Below, piece by piece: positions 44,667 to 52,493 of a stretch of DNA of 64,000 bases. The DNA is from Acidobacteriota bacterium. Its GTDB lineage: Bacteria; Acidobacteriota; Thermoanaerobaculia; Multivoradales; Multivoraceae. The DNA lies in the NCBI GenBank assembly GCA_028875725.1, contig JAPPCR010000014.1, positions 1 through 64,000 of the forward strand. The letters run 5' to 3'. The notes beneath the pieces were generated by a model. It searched no databases. It saw only the letters and a list, made by a program, of their open reading frames with translations, and had not been told where the DNA came from. The number at the start of each line of letters is the position of its first letter. The stretch's first letter is position 1. A program made the position numbers and the translations under genes.

Positions 44667-44771
44667 TCTCTCTTCCCCCTATCGGAAGTCCTGTTCGGGG
44701 TGCTCCGGCGCGGGCTGAAACCGGCGCCGACACCCTGCTCGTCGCCGCTGCGGGATTGTATAGTCCGGGCA

Positions 44772-45422
44772 GTGCCCGTGGACGCGCTCCCGTATCGGTA
44801 CCTGGCCGTCGACGGACCGATCGGCGTAGGCAAAACGACCCTGGTCGAGATGCTCGCGCAACGCTTCGAGGGGGTGAAGATCCTCGAAGACGTGGATAAC
44901 CCGTTCCTCGAGGCGTTCTACCGCGACCGGCCCGGCACCGCCTTCCAGACCGAGCTCTACTTCCTGCTGACGCGCTACAAGCAGCAGCTCGACCTGGCCC
45001 AGGAAGAGCTGTTCGAGCCGGTACGCCTCGCCGACTACACCTTCGCGAAGAGCAGGCTGTTCGCCTACCTGAACCTGACGGACGGCGACCTGATGCTGTT
45101 CGAGAAGCTCTACGATCTGCTCGAGCCGCAGTTGAGCCAACCGGACCTGCTGATCTTCCTGACCGCCGACATCGACACCTGCATGGCGCGGATTCACAAG
45201 CGCCGCCGCGCCATCGAGCAGAACATCTCGGCCGACTACCTGGGCGAGCTGATCGAGGCCTACAATCACCACTACTACCACTACGATGGGTCGCCCCTGC
45301 TCGTCGTCGACAGCCGCAATCTGGACTTCGAGCACAAGCCGACCGACTTCGAGGAGCTGCTTCACCACATCTCGCGGCAGATCCGCGGTACCGAGTACTT
45401 CGTGCCCGCGCGCAGCACCTGA
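44772..45422 (+). CDS. Deoxynucleoside kinase
   Basis: A 216-residue kinase that phosphorylates deoxynucleosides for salvage. P-loop DGPIGVGKTTL is at the very N-terminus. LADYTFAKSRLFAYLNL matches the dAK/dGK group, and RIHKRRRAIEQNISADYL is the lid with three consecutive Arg. GTG 44772 is used (a GTG also lies at 44778), since the P-loop follows directly. It stands 12 bp upstream of thiG and is divergent from the NYN gene. Confidence 0.9.
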   Translation: MPVDALPYRYLAVDGPIGVGKTTLVEMLAQRFEGVKILEDVDNPFLEAFYRDRPGTAFQTELYFLLTRYKQQLDLAQEELFEPVRLADYTFAKSRLFAYLNLTDGDLMLFEKLYDLLEPQLSQPDLLIFLTADIDTCMARIHKRRRAIEQNISADYLGELIEAYNHHYYHYDGSPLLVVDSRNLDFEHKPTDFEELLHHISRQIRGTEYFVPARST

Positions 45423-45434
45423 GACCCAAATGAA

Positions 45435-46214
45435 ATGACCACTCCAGAGCCTCTAGTCATCGCCGGCCGCGAGTTCCATTCGCGCCTCATTCTCGGCACC
45501 GGCAAGTACAGCGACGAACAGGTGATGGTCGACGCCTTCGACGCCTCGGCTACCGAGATGGTCACGGTGGCCCTGCGGCGCGTCAACCTCGACGACCTGG
45601 GCAAGGGCTCCCTGATCGACCACATCGACCAGGACCGCTACCTGCTGCTGCCCAACACCGCCGCCTGCTACACCGCCGACGACGCGGTGCGGACAGCGCG
45701 GCTGGCGCGCGAGCTGGGCGGCTGGAACTGGGTCAAGCTGGAGGTGATCGGCGACGAGAAGACCCTCTTCCCGGACAACGAGGAACTGCTTGCGGCAACC
45801 CGCGAGCTGGTCGCCGACGACTTCATCGTGCTTCCCTACACGACGGACGATCCGATCACCTGCCGCAAGCTCGAGGACCTCGGCGCGGCGGCCGTGATGC
45901 CGCTTGCGGCGCCGATCGGCTCGGGGATGGGCATCCGCAATCCAGCGAATCTGCGGATCATCGTCGAGCAGGCGAACGTACCGGTCATCGTGGACGCCGG
46001 CGTCGGCACCGCGAGCGACGCCGCCCTGGCGATGGAGCTGGGCGCGGACGGCGTGCTGATGAACACAGGCGTCGCCGGCGCCCGGGATCCGGTACGGATG
46101 GCCCGGGCGATGAAGCTGGCCGTCGAGGCCGGCTGGCTGGCGGCCAACGCCGGCCGCATCCCGAAGAAGCTGTACGCGACGGCGTCGTCGCCTGCGGAGG
46201 GCGTGTTGGGCTAA
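45435..46214 (+). CDS. thiG: Thiazole synthase
   Basis: A 259-residue ThiG, which builds the thiazole phosphate of thiamine from DXP, dehydroglycine and ThiS-thiocarboxylate. Marks are [18 protein letters not shown] at the N-terminus, [10 protein letters not shown] with the Schiff-base Lys, [13 protein letters not shown], and [20 protein letters not shown] in the phosphate-binding loop. The C-terminus FPASSPxxG reads [13 protein letters not shown]. No thiS, thiF or thiH is adjacent in the window. Confidence 0.95.
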   Translation: MTTPEPLVIAGREFHSRLILGTGKYSDEQVMVDAFDASATEMVTVALRRVNLDDLGKGSLIDHIDQDRYLLLPNTAACYTADDAVRTARLARELGGWNWVKLEVIGDEKTLFPDNEELLAATRELVADDFIVLPYTTDDPITCRKLEDLGAAAVMPLAAPIGSGMGIRNPANLRIIVEQANVPVIVDAGVGTASDAALAMELGADGVLMNTGVAGARDPVRMARAMKLAVEAGWLAANAGRIPKKLYATASSPAEGVLG

Positions 46215-46232
46215 GGCCACGGCCTAGCCCCG

Positions 46233-46261
46233 CCTAGTGACCCGGGTCTTCTGACCCGGGC
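46233..46261. repeat. 29-bp hairpin repeat, copy 1
   Basis: CCTAGTGA precedes a perfect 8-bp stem CCCGGGTC-TTCT-GACCCGGG. The same 29 bp recur at 56952-56980. Here it lies between convergent thiG and tsaD and could stop transcription from both sides, though a T-tract is absent. Confidence 0.7.
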
Positions 46262-46287
46262 ACCGCAAGAGCGCCGTCAGGGGCGCG

Positions 46288-47436
46288 CTAGAAAGGGATC
46301 CGGCTCTCGGCGTCGGCCGAGCGGGGATCGTCGGTGTCGCCGCGACGGAGGCGCAGCAGACCGGCGTGGGCGATCATCGCCGCGTTGTCTCCGCAGTAGC
46401 GAAGCGGGACGAGCAGCACGTCCGCGCCGCGGCGCTCGCCCCAGAGGGCGACCTCCCGCCGCAGCAGGCGGTTCGCCGCCACGCCGCCCGAGACGGAGAG
46501 CCGCTCCACCGGCCGCTCGTCGCTGAGCCGGTCCAGGCGGTCGATCAACTGCGCAACCGCGGCGCGCCGGAAACCCGCGAGGAGATCGAGCACGTCCCGC
46601 GGCCAGGACTCGTCGTCGCGCTCGGTACCCGCAGGGTCGGGACCGCCCACTGGGTGCGCCGGCGTCCTCGCCGGCTCCGCTTTGGCGGCCGGCTCATCTC
46701 CGTAGCCGTCGATCTCGCCAAGCGCGCGCAGCGCCTGGCTCTTCAGTCCGGAGTACGAGAACGCCAGCTCGTCGGACTTGATCCTGGCCACGCGGAACGG
46801 CTGGGCCGCCGGATCGCCGAGCTCGGCCAGCCGATCGACCTCGGCGCCGGCCGGGAAGGGCAGGCCGACACGGTGGCCGATCTTGTCGAAGGCCTCGCCG
46901 ATCGCGTCGTCCCGGGTCTCGGCGAGGCTGGTCACGGCGCCGGACGGACCGTCGACGGCGAGCAGGCTGGTGTGGCCGCCGGACACGACCAGGCCGACCA
47001 TCGACTCGGGTACCGACCGGCTCGCGCCGTCGGTCCGGAGCAGGGGCGAGAAGAGGTGGCCCTCCAGGTGATGCACCGCAAGGAAGGGCACGCCGAGCGA
47101 GTAGCTGATCGCCTTGCCGAGAGAGAGCCCGACGAGAAGCGAGCCCACCAGGCCGGGCCCGCGCGTCGCCGCGACGGCGCCGACATCGGACCAGTCCACG
47201 CCCGCTTCCTGAAGCGCCGCGGCCGACACCCCGGGCCAGTTGCGGAGGTGTTCCCGAGACGCCGCCTCGGGTACCACGCCGCCGAACGGACGGTGTACGT
47301 CCAGTTGGCTGGAGACCACGGACGAAAGCACACGACCCTCCGCGTCGAGCACCGCGCAGGCGGTGTCGTCGCAGGACGTCTCGATGCCGAGGACGAAGCC
47401 CTCGAACGGGGTGGCCGCTCCGTTGGCCTTGGACAT
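46288..47436 (-). CDS. tsaD: tRNA N6-adenosine threonylcarbamoyltransferase
   Basis: A 382-residue TsaD, which transfers threonylcarbamoyl to A37 of ANN-decoding tRNAs. GIETSCDDTACAVLD opens it, HHLEGH supplies the two metal-binding His, and VSGGHTSLLAVDG, SGGVAANRLLR and CGDNAAMIAHAG complete the ASKHA core. Between FSYSGLKSQALR and DLLAGFRRAAVAQLIDRL there are about 40 residues where about 10-20 are usual. This extra piece, with AAKAEPARTPAHPVG, is encoded by a copy of the interspersed hairpin element. Start ATG 47436 by the conserved N-terminus. Confidence 0.95.
   Translation of the reverse strand: MSKANGAATPFEGFVLGIETSCDDTACAVLDAEGRVLSSVVSSQLDVHRPFGGVVPEAASREHLRNWPGVSAAALQEAGVDWSDVGAVAATRGPGLVGSLLVGLSLGKAISYSLGVPFLAVHHLEGHLFSPLLRTDGASRSVPESMVGLVVSGGHTSLLAVDGPSGAVTSLAETRDDAIGEAFDKIGHRVGLPFPAGAEVDRLAELGDPAAQPFRVARIKSDELAFSYSGLKSQALRALGEIDGYGDEPAAKAEPARTPAHPVGGPDPAGTERDDESWPRDVLDLLAGFRRAAVAQLIDRLDRLSDERPVERLSVSGGVAANRLLRREVALWGERRGADVLLVPLRYCGDNAAMIAHAGLLRLRRGDTDDPRSADAESRIPF
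46648..46686 (-). repeat. Interspersed hairpin element inside tsaD, copy E
   Basis: Stem GCCGGCG/CGCCGGC with loop AGGA and tail GCACCCAGTG, one mismatch from the A/D/F core over 29 bp. It lies in frame in tsaD at residues about 251-263, in the variable loop between two conserved blocks, and is translated as part of the protein. Like copy C it has GCCAAAGC on its 5' flank. Confidence 0.8.
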
Positions 47437-47501
47437 GCCGGCGACGTTATCCTCCCCCTCACCGACGCCGGCTGGCACGGCGGCCCACCGAGATCGCGAC
47501 C

Positions 47502-48722
47502 TTGATCTTCCCACCGAGCTTCCGTGACGGCTCACTCGCCCTGCGAGGCCGGCGAGTCATCGTCCGCGTCGACTTCAACGTGCCGATGGCCGGCGAACGG
47601 GTGCTCGACGCGACGCGCCTGCGGGAAGCGGCGCCCACGATCGACGCTCTCCGGGACGCGGGCGCCCGCGTCGTCCTGCTGTCCCACCGCGGCAGGCCGC
47701 GGGGCGTGGCCGACCCGGGACTCAGCCTGCGGCCGGTCGCCGGCGCCCTTTCTTCCATCCTCGGCCGGCCCGTCGACTTCGCCGCGGACTGTCTCGGGAC
47801 GGCCGCCCGGAACGCCGCCGCCGCTCTTGGCGACGGGGACGTGCTGCTCTGCGAGAACCTCCGCTTCCACGCCGGCGAGGAAGCGAACGATCCGGCCTTC
47901 GCCGCCGAGCTGGCCGCCCTCGGCGAGGTCTACGTCAACGACGCGTTCGGCACCGCCCACCGCGCCCATGCCTCCACCGCCGCCATCTGCGGCTCCGTCG
48001 AGCAGGCCTTCAGCGGGCTGCTGCTCGACCGCGAACTGCGGCAGCTCAGTCGGCTGCTCGACGAACCGCCGCGACCCTTCGTGCTCGTCACCGGGGGCGC
48101 GAAGATCCGGGGCAAGATCGGCGCGCTGCGACGCCTGCTGCCGCTGGTCGACCGCGTGCTGGTCGGCGGAGGCATGTCGAACACGTTCCTGGCAGCCCGC
48201 GGCGCCGAGCTCGGTTCCTCGCTGGTCGAGTCGGAGAGCCTCGACCTGGCGCGTGAGATCGAGGCCGAGACCGCGGCAGGCGGCGCCGAGCTGCTCCTGC
48301 CCGCCGACGTCGTGGTCACGGACTCGCTCGCTGGAACGCCTTCGGAACGGCGGGTGCGCACGGTGCCCGTGGAGGACGGTGTGCCGGCCGGATGGCTCGC
48401 GGTCGACATCGGGCCGGAGACCAGAGCCGCTTTCGAAACCGCGGTCGCCGGCGCCGCGACCCTGTTCTGGAACGGTCCGATGGGGGTCTTCGAGACACCG
48501 CCCTTCGATGCCGGCAGCCTCGCGGTGGCGCAAGCCGTAGCCGCCTGCGACGGCTTCACCGTGATCGGCGGCGGGGAAACGGTGGCCGCGGTCAGGCGGC
48601 AGAACCTGTCCGGAAGAATCGATCACGTCTCGACCGGCGGCGGCGCTTCCCTGGCGCTGCTGGCTGGCGAGGAACTACCGGCCGTCGAGACACTCCACGC
48701 GCGCGGCAGGGAGGAAGCATGA
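47502..48722 (+). CDS. pgk: Phosphoglycerate kinase
   Basis: A 406-residue glycolytic kinase (1,3-bisphosphoglycerate + ADP to 3-phosphoglycerate + ATP). VIVRVDFNVPMAGERVLD, LSHRGRPRG, VYVNDAFGTAHRAHAS, LFWNGPMGVFETPPFD and VIGGGETVAAV are all in order. The start is TTG 47502; no ATG or GTG lies between it and the conserved block. Its last codon overlaps tpiA as ATGA. Divergent from tsaD. Confidence 0.95.
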   Translation: MIFPPSFRDGSLALRGRRVIVRVDFNVPMAGERVLDATRLREAAPTIDALRDAGARVVLLSHRGRPRGVADPGLSLRPVAGALSSILGRPVDFAADCLGTAARNAAAALGDGDVLLCENLRFHAGEEANDPAFAAELAALGEVYVNDAFGTAHRAHASTAAICGSVEQAFSGLLLDRELRQLSRLLDEPPRPFVLVTGGAKIRGKIGALRRLLPLVDRVLVGGGMSNTFLAARGAELGSSLVESESLDLAREIEAETAAGGAELLLPADVVVTDSLAGTPSERRVRTVPVEDGVPAGWLAVDIGPETRAAFETAVAGAATLFWNGPMGVFETPPFDAGSLAVAQAVAACDGFTVIGGGETVAAVRRQNLSGRIDHVSTGGGASLALLAGEELPAVETLHARGREEA

Positions 48723-49495
48723 CGCGTACACCGATCGTCGCCGGCAACTGGAAGATGAACCTGCTCCACGCGGACATCGCGGCTTACGCCCAGGCTCTCT
48801 CCGCGGCCGGCCCGCCCGAAGCACCGGCCGACGTCGTCCTGTTCCCGACGCCCGTCTACCTGGGCCTCGCGGCGACGGCGATGCCCCACTGGACCGCCGT
48901 CGGCGCCCAGGACATCCACGCCGAGAACGGCGGCGCCTACACCGGCGACGTCGCCGCCGCGCAGATCGTCGATGCCGGCGCTTCCTGGGCGCTGGCCGGC
49001 CACTCCGAACGGCGCCAGTACCACGGTGAATCGAACGACGACGTGGCGCGCAAGGCCCGGCGGGCCCTCGACGCCGGTCTGATCCCGGTCATCTGCGTGG
49101 GTGAAACCCTGGAACAACGCCAGCGGGACGAGACGGAAGCGGTCCTCGACGCCCAGTTGGAGGCCGTCCTCGAGGTGCTCGCCGCGGCCGGCGACACCGG
49201 AGTCGGCGCCGTCATCGCCTACGAACCGGTTTGGGCGATCGGCACCGGCCTCAGCGCCTCGCCCGAGATCGCCGCCTCGGTTCACGGCCACCTGAGGGCC
49301 CGGCTGAACGGCCACCAGGCCGGGCTCGGCGACTCGACCCGGATCCTCTACGGCGGCTCGGTAAACGCCGGCAACTGCCGGGATCTGATCGGCCGGCCCG
49401 ACATCGACGGCTTTCTCATCGGCGGCGCAAGCCTTGATCCTGCCTCGTTCCTGCGTATCATTCGTCTTTCTACGGGTTCCGGCGGCGGCTCCTGA
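48719..49495 (+). CDS. tpiA: Triosephosphate isomerase
   Basis: A 258-residue TIM-barrel enzyme that interconverts DHAP and GAP. GNWKMN holds the active-site Lys, LAGHSERRQ the His and AYEPVWAIGTG the catalytic Glu; LYGGSVNAGN binds phosphate. The start overlaps the pgk stop, so the two are translationally coupled, and secG follows after 55 bp, a common order in bacteria. Confidence 0.96.
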   Translation: MTRTPIVAGNWKMNLLHADIAAYAQALSAAGPPEAPADVVLFPTPVYLGLAATAMPHWTAVGAQDIHAENGGAYTGDVAAAQIVDAGASWALAGHSERRQYHGESNDDVARKARRALDAGLIPVICVGETLEQRQRDETEAVLDAQLEAVLEVLAAAGDTGVGAVIAYEPVWAIGTGLSASPEIAASVHGHLRARLNGHQAGLGDSTRILYGGSVNAGNCRDLIGRPDIDGFLIGGASLDPASFLRIIRLSTGSGGGS

Positions 49496-49550
49496 GCCCT
49501 GACGAACGGAGCTGTGCTCGCGCTGCGGATACCCCGGAAGGGAGATTGAC

Positions 49551-49931
49551 TTGATCTTCGTGCTGTATGCCGTCCATGTGACGGTCTCGCTCTTTCTGGT
49601 CCTCGTCGTCCTGCTGCAGCAGGGCAAGGGGGCCGACCTGTCCGTGTTCGGCGGCGGCGCGTCTCAGGCTGCCTTCGGTGCCCGCGGCGCGGCCACGCTT
49701 CTGCACAAGCTGACCGTCGGCTGCTTCGTCCTCTTCATCGTGACGACGCTCTCGATCGGCTTCCTGCAGAAGCAGGACACCTCATCGGTCATGAGCGGCG
49801 TCGGCTCCGTGATGGACGACGTCCAGACCTCCGAGCCGGAAACGGCGCCGGCTCAGGAATCGGAGAGCGCGCCGGCGGAAGCCGAAGGCGACTCGACCGA
49901 AGCCGGGACCGGAAGCGACGACCAGGGCTAG
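49551..49931 (+). CDS. secG: Preprotein translocase subunit SecG
   Basis: A 126-residue inner-membrane protein of the SecYEG channel. Two helices (LFLVLVVLLQQGKG region and LTVGCFVLFIVTTLSIGF) flank the cytosolic GGASQAAFGARGAATLLHK loop, which is the SecG signature. TTG 49551 has GGAAGGGAG upstream. The C-terminal 50 residues are an acidic Glu/Ser/Ala tail, longer than usual. Confidence 0.92.
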   Translation: MIFVLYAVHVTVSLFLVLVVLLQQGKGADLSVFGGGASQAAFGARGAATLLHKLTVGCFVLFIVTTLSIGFLQKQDTSSVMSGVGSVMDDVQTSEPETAPAQESESAPAEAEGDSTEAGTGSDDQG

Positions 49932-49954
49932 ATCCAGCGGACGACGTGGCCAGA

Positions 49955-50039
49955 GCCGAAGTGGCGGAATTGGTAGACGCGCACGGTTGAGGGCCGTGTG
50001 GGGCAACCCGTGCCGGTTCGAGTCCGGCCTTCGGCACCA
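49955..50039 (+). tRNA. tRNA-Leu (anticodon GAG)
   Basis: An 85-nt type II tRNA with long variable arm and encoded CCA. The acceptor GCCGAAG pairs with CTTCGGC, the anticodon stem is GCACGG/CCGTGT-like around loop TTGAGGG, the variable arm is TGGGGCAACCCG and the T-arm has TTCGAGT. It follows secG by 23 bp, as in many genomes. Confidence 0.95.
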
Positions 50040-50103
50040 CCCTCAGAAGAAACCCGCCGCGGCGTGACCGGCGCAGCCGATCGCCGGCCGCGTCGGCTGC
50101 CGC

Positions 50104-50685
50104 CTACTGGCGCTTGGCGCTCTTGATGGCGATGGTCTCGTCGGGCACGTCCCCCATGCCGTTCCTCATGCCCGTCTTGACCTTCGAGATCGCGTCGACG
50201 ACCTCGAGGCCCTCGACGACCTCGCCGAACACGGCGTAGCCGAAGTCGCCGCCGGAAGCGTCGAGGCCATCGTTGTCCACGGAGTTGATGAAGAACTGGG
50301 CGGTCGCCGTGTGGGGCCCCGGGAGCCTCGCCATCGAGATCGTGCCGCGCTTGTTCGAAAGGCCGTTCTTCGACTCGTTCTCGATCTCCGGGCGGGTGAT
50401 CTTCCGCTGAAGATCCGACGTGAAACCGCCGCCCTGGATCATGAAGCCGTCGATCACCCGGTGGAAGATTGTCCCGTCGTACCATCCGCGGTCCACATAG
50501 TCGAGGAAGTTCTCGACGGTGATCGGCGCCTTCTCCGGGTTCAGTTCCAGCACGATCGTGCCGTGGCTCGTTTCGAGGGCTACCCTCGGGGACGTGTCCT
50601 GGCCGAGACTCGGAGCGGCCAGCAAGACGGTGGAAGCGGCGTAGATCAAGAAACGACTCCAGGGTCCGGTGAGTGAACTGTGCAT
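50104..50685 (-). CDS. Secreted cyclophilin-type peptidyl-prolyl isomerase
   Basis: A 193-residue periplasmic PPIase with signal YAASTVLLAAPSLGQ. FHRVIDGFMIQGGGF carries the active-site Arg, ISMARLPGPHTATAQFFIN follows, and GYAVFGEVVEGLEVVD closes the barrel. It helps fold exported proteins. A ribosome site (GGAGAT) lies before the ATG, in the 17-bp divergent gap shared with mobA. Confidence 0.92.
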   Translation of the reverse strand: MHSSLTGPWSRFLIYAASTVLLAAPSLGQDTSPRVALETSHGTIVLELNPEKAPITVENFLDYVDRGWYDGTIFHRVIDGFMIQGGGFTSDLQRKITRPEIENESKNGLSNKRGTISMARLPGPHTATAQFFINSVDNDGLDASGGDFGYAVFGEVVEGLEVVDAISKVKTGMRNGMGDVPDETIAIKSAKRQ

Positions 50686-50702
50686 CTGGTCGATCTCCAG
50701 AA

Positions 50703-51392
50703 ATGAAACCGCCCCGGCCGGATGCCGAGGGCGCGAAGCGCGGGGAGCCTAGCAGCCCGCGCGGACCCATCGCTGGCGTCGTCCTGGCCGGCGGCGAAGG
50801 ACGCCGGTTGGGGGGCACGAAGGCCGTCCTCCGTCTCCCCGGCTCGCAAGCCGGAGAGTCGGGGCCGACCCTGGTCGACTGGGCGGTCACCCGGCTTGCC
50901 GCCGTCGCCGCAGCCGAGGAGATCCTCGTAGCCGCCGGAAACAGCGGCACAGAAGTCGATCCGGTCGATCGCCGTGTCCCCGTCCTGCTGGCGGGAGACG
51001 GACCCGGTTCCGGGCCCGCAGCCGGCGTGCTCGGCGCCGCGCGGGCACGGCCCGGCCGGAACCTCCTTGTCCTCGCCTGCGACCTGCCGCTGGTCCCGAT
51101 GGACTTGCTCACCGAGCTCGCCGCCTCGAATGCCGAACTCGCGGCAGCCGCGACGGACCCCGGAGACGCACGATCCATGAACCCGACCTGCGCCCTCTGG
51201 ACGCCGAGGGCGCTCCAGGTACTGGCCACACGAGTCGAACGGGGCGATTACCGGCTCTACCCGGTCACCCGGTGCGCCGACCTCCAGGTCGAACCGGTCG
51301 ACGCGGGCCGCTTCGGAGACCCCGGAAGCGTCCTGCTGAACGTGAACACGGCCGCCGACTGGGAACGGGCCCGCCGGCTGGTCGAGCGGTAG
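50703..51392 (+). CDS. mobA: Molybdenum cofactor guanylyltransferase MobA-like
   Basis: A 229-residue nucleotidyltransferase that adds GMP to molybdopterin. VVLAGGEGRRLGGTKAVL is the nucleotide-binding loop with the conserved Lys, GPAAGVLGAARA and LVLACDLPLVP (metal Asp) follow, and LLNVNTAADWERA ends the family pattern. The first 25 residues are a variable lead. Convergent with the DUF971 gene with no bases between the stops. Confidence 0.88.
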   Translation: MKPPRPDAEGAKRGEPSSPRGPIAGVVLAGGEGRRLGGTKAVLRLPGSQAGESGPTLVDWAVTRLAAVAAAEEILVAAGNSGTEVDPVDRRVPVLLAGDGPGSGPAAGVLGAARARPGRNLLVLACDLPLVPMDLLTELAASNAELAAAATDPGDARSMNPTCALWTPRALQVLATRVERGDYRLYPVTRCADLQVEPVDAGRFGDPGSVLLNVNTAADWERARRLVER

Positions 51393-51737
51393 TCAGCCCG
51401 GCGAACTCTGCGCGCCGGCGACTGCCCGCCGTTCGCGGCACTCCTCGCAGGGACAGAGGCTCCGCAGGAAGTCGAAGCGATAGATGCCGGTCCAGTGCCC
51501 GTCGGACCAGGCGATGCTGAGCGCGTAGTTACCGACCTGGGAAACAGTCTGCGCCGTCACCGGCCGCGGCGGCGGCTGAAAGCGCAGCGGGCCGGCGTTG
51601 TGGCCCTGGCACATGGCGCAGGGGCAGTAGCCCCGCAGGACGTCGTACTCGTAGTCGCTCCGGTGGCCGTCCTGCCAGAGCACACGCAGCAGGCGCGCCT
51701 CGTGGTCCCGTCGGACTTCGGTGGGCCAGTTCGGCAT
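51393..51737 (-). CDS. DUF971 (GBBH-like N-terminal domain) protein
   Basis: A 114-residue protein. WPTEVRRDHEARLLRVLWQD, GHRSDYEYDVLRGYCPCAMC and YALSIAWSDGHWTGIY match DUF971, the domain found at the N-terminus of gamma-butyrobetaine hydroxylases and in proteins next to Fe-S carriers. The pairs CPCAMC and CPCEEC suggest zinc or Fe-S binding. ATG 51737 is one base after the yidD stop, so it ends the bsh-yidD operon. Confidence 0.87.
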   Translation of the reverse strand: MPNWPTEVRRDHEARLLRVLWQDGHRSDYEYDVLRGYCPCAMCQGHNAGPLRFQPPPRPVTAQTVSQVGNYALSIAWSDGHWTGIYRFDFLRSLCPCEECRERRAVAGAQSSPG

Positions 51738-51738
51738 G

Positions 51739-52026
51739 TCAATCGGGAGCCGTCCGGAAGGCCGGCGCACCGGCAAGCAGCGTCGGTGGATCCACGGTGC
51801 CCGGCGGTGTCCACGGTCCGCAGCGGACGAGCCGGGCCAGACCACGCAGGCTTCCCGCCGCGAAACCCTGGCTTCGTATCGTCGCCCGCGTGTACTCGCT
51901 GCAAGTAGGTTCGAAGCGGCAGTGGACGCCGGCGCGCTCGAGGAGCGGCGAGACGGTCGCCTGGTAGGCGGAGATGAGAACGCCGGCGGCTCGCACCGAG
52001 AGCTGGCGTTCCGGCGGTCGGGTCAT
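51739..52026 (-). CDS. yidD: Membrane protein insertion efficiency factor YidD
   Basis: About 95 residues. LISAYQATVSPLLERAG, then CRFEPTCSEYTRATIRSQGF and RLVRCGPWTPPG are the YidD signature, with the conserved Cys residues. YidD helps YidC insert inner-membrane proteins. I start at ATG 52026. The frame is open further up and codes for a hydrophobic stretch (LLLAAGILLAGTAAF) that a TTG at 52074 would include, giving an extra membrane helix. Confidence 0.85.
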   Translation of the reverse strand: MTRPPERQLSVRAAGVLISAYQATVSPLLERAGVHCRFEPTCSEYTRATIRSQGFAAGSLRGLARLVRCGPWTPPGTVDPPTLLAGAPAFRTAPD

Positions 52027-52115
52027 GTCGAAGGCGGCGGTGCCAGCGAGCAGGATGCCGGCAGCCAGAAGCAACCGAAAGATCGCCGCTTTGCGGCGCG
52101 GTCTCCCAGCCGAGT

Positions 52116-52493
52116 TCAGAAGCGGTCGACCAGCGGTGTCAGCACCGGAATCTGGAGCCGCCCGCCGTTGACCCCGCGCACGATGCAGGCGATGCGCACC
52201 AGGACGAAGGCGACGAACAGCATGAAGATGAACGGCGCCAGGAAGCAGCCGATGCCGCCGGTCGCAAACAGGGCGATCTGGAGCACGACCCACAACATGA
52301 ACTCCGCGCCCATCAGGACCAGACCGTGCTTGGCGTGCCAGCGGACCTCGTCGTCCCGTTCCTCGATGAGCAGCGGTACCAGGACCAGGACCCACAGGTA
52401 GGCAAGCACCACCATCAGATTCCGGTTCGACGAGGGGCCGTCCGAAGCGGGAGGCTCTGGCGGTGCGGGCGGGGGCGTTGCCGGTTCTGTCAT
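52116..52493 (-). CDS. DUF4870-type membrane protein
   Basis: A 125-residue membrane protein. After a Pro-rich start, LMVVLAYLWVLVLVPLLI, HAKHGLVLMGAEFMLWVVLQ and FLAPFIFMLFVAFVLVRIAC give three to four helices in the Tic20/DUF4870 pattern (YxxWxxxxxPLL...RxHAKQG). Start ATG 52493 overlaps the bshA stop as ATGA. Function unknown; DUF4870 members sit near envelope genes. Confidence 0.82.
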   Translation of the reverse strand: MTEPATPPPAPPEPPASDGPSSNRNLMVVLAYLWVLVLVPLLIEERDDEVRWHAKHGLVLMGAEFMLWVVLQIALFATGGIGCFLAPFIFMLFVAFVLVRIACIVRGVNGGRLQIPVLTPLVDRF

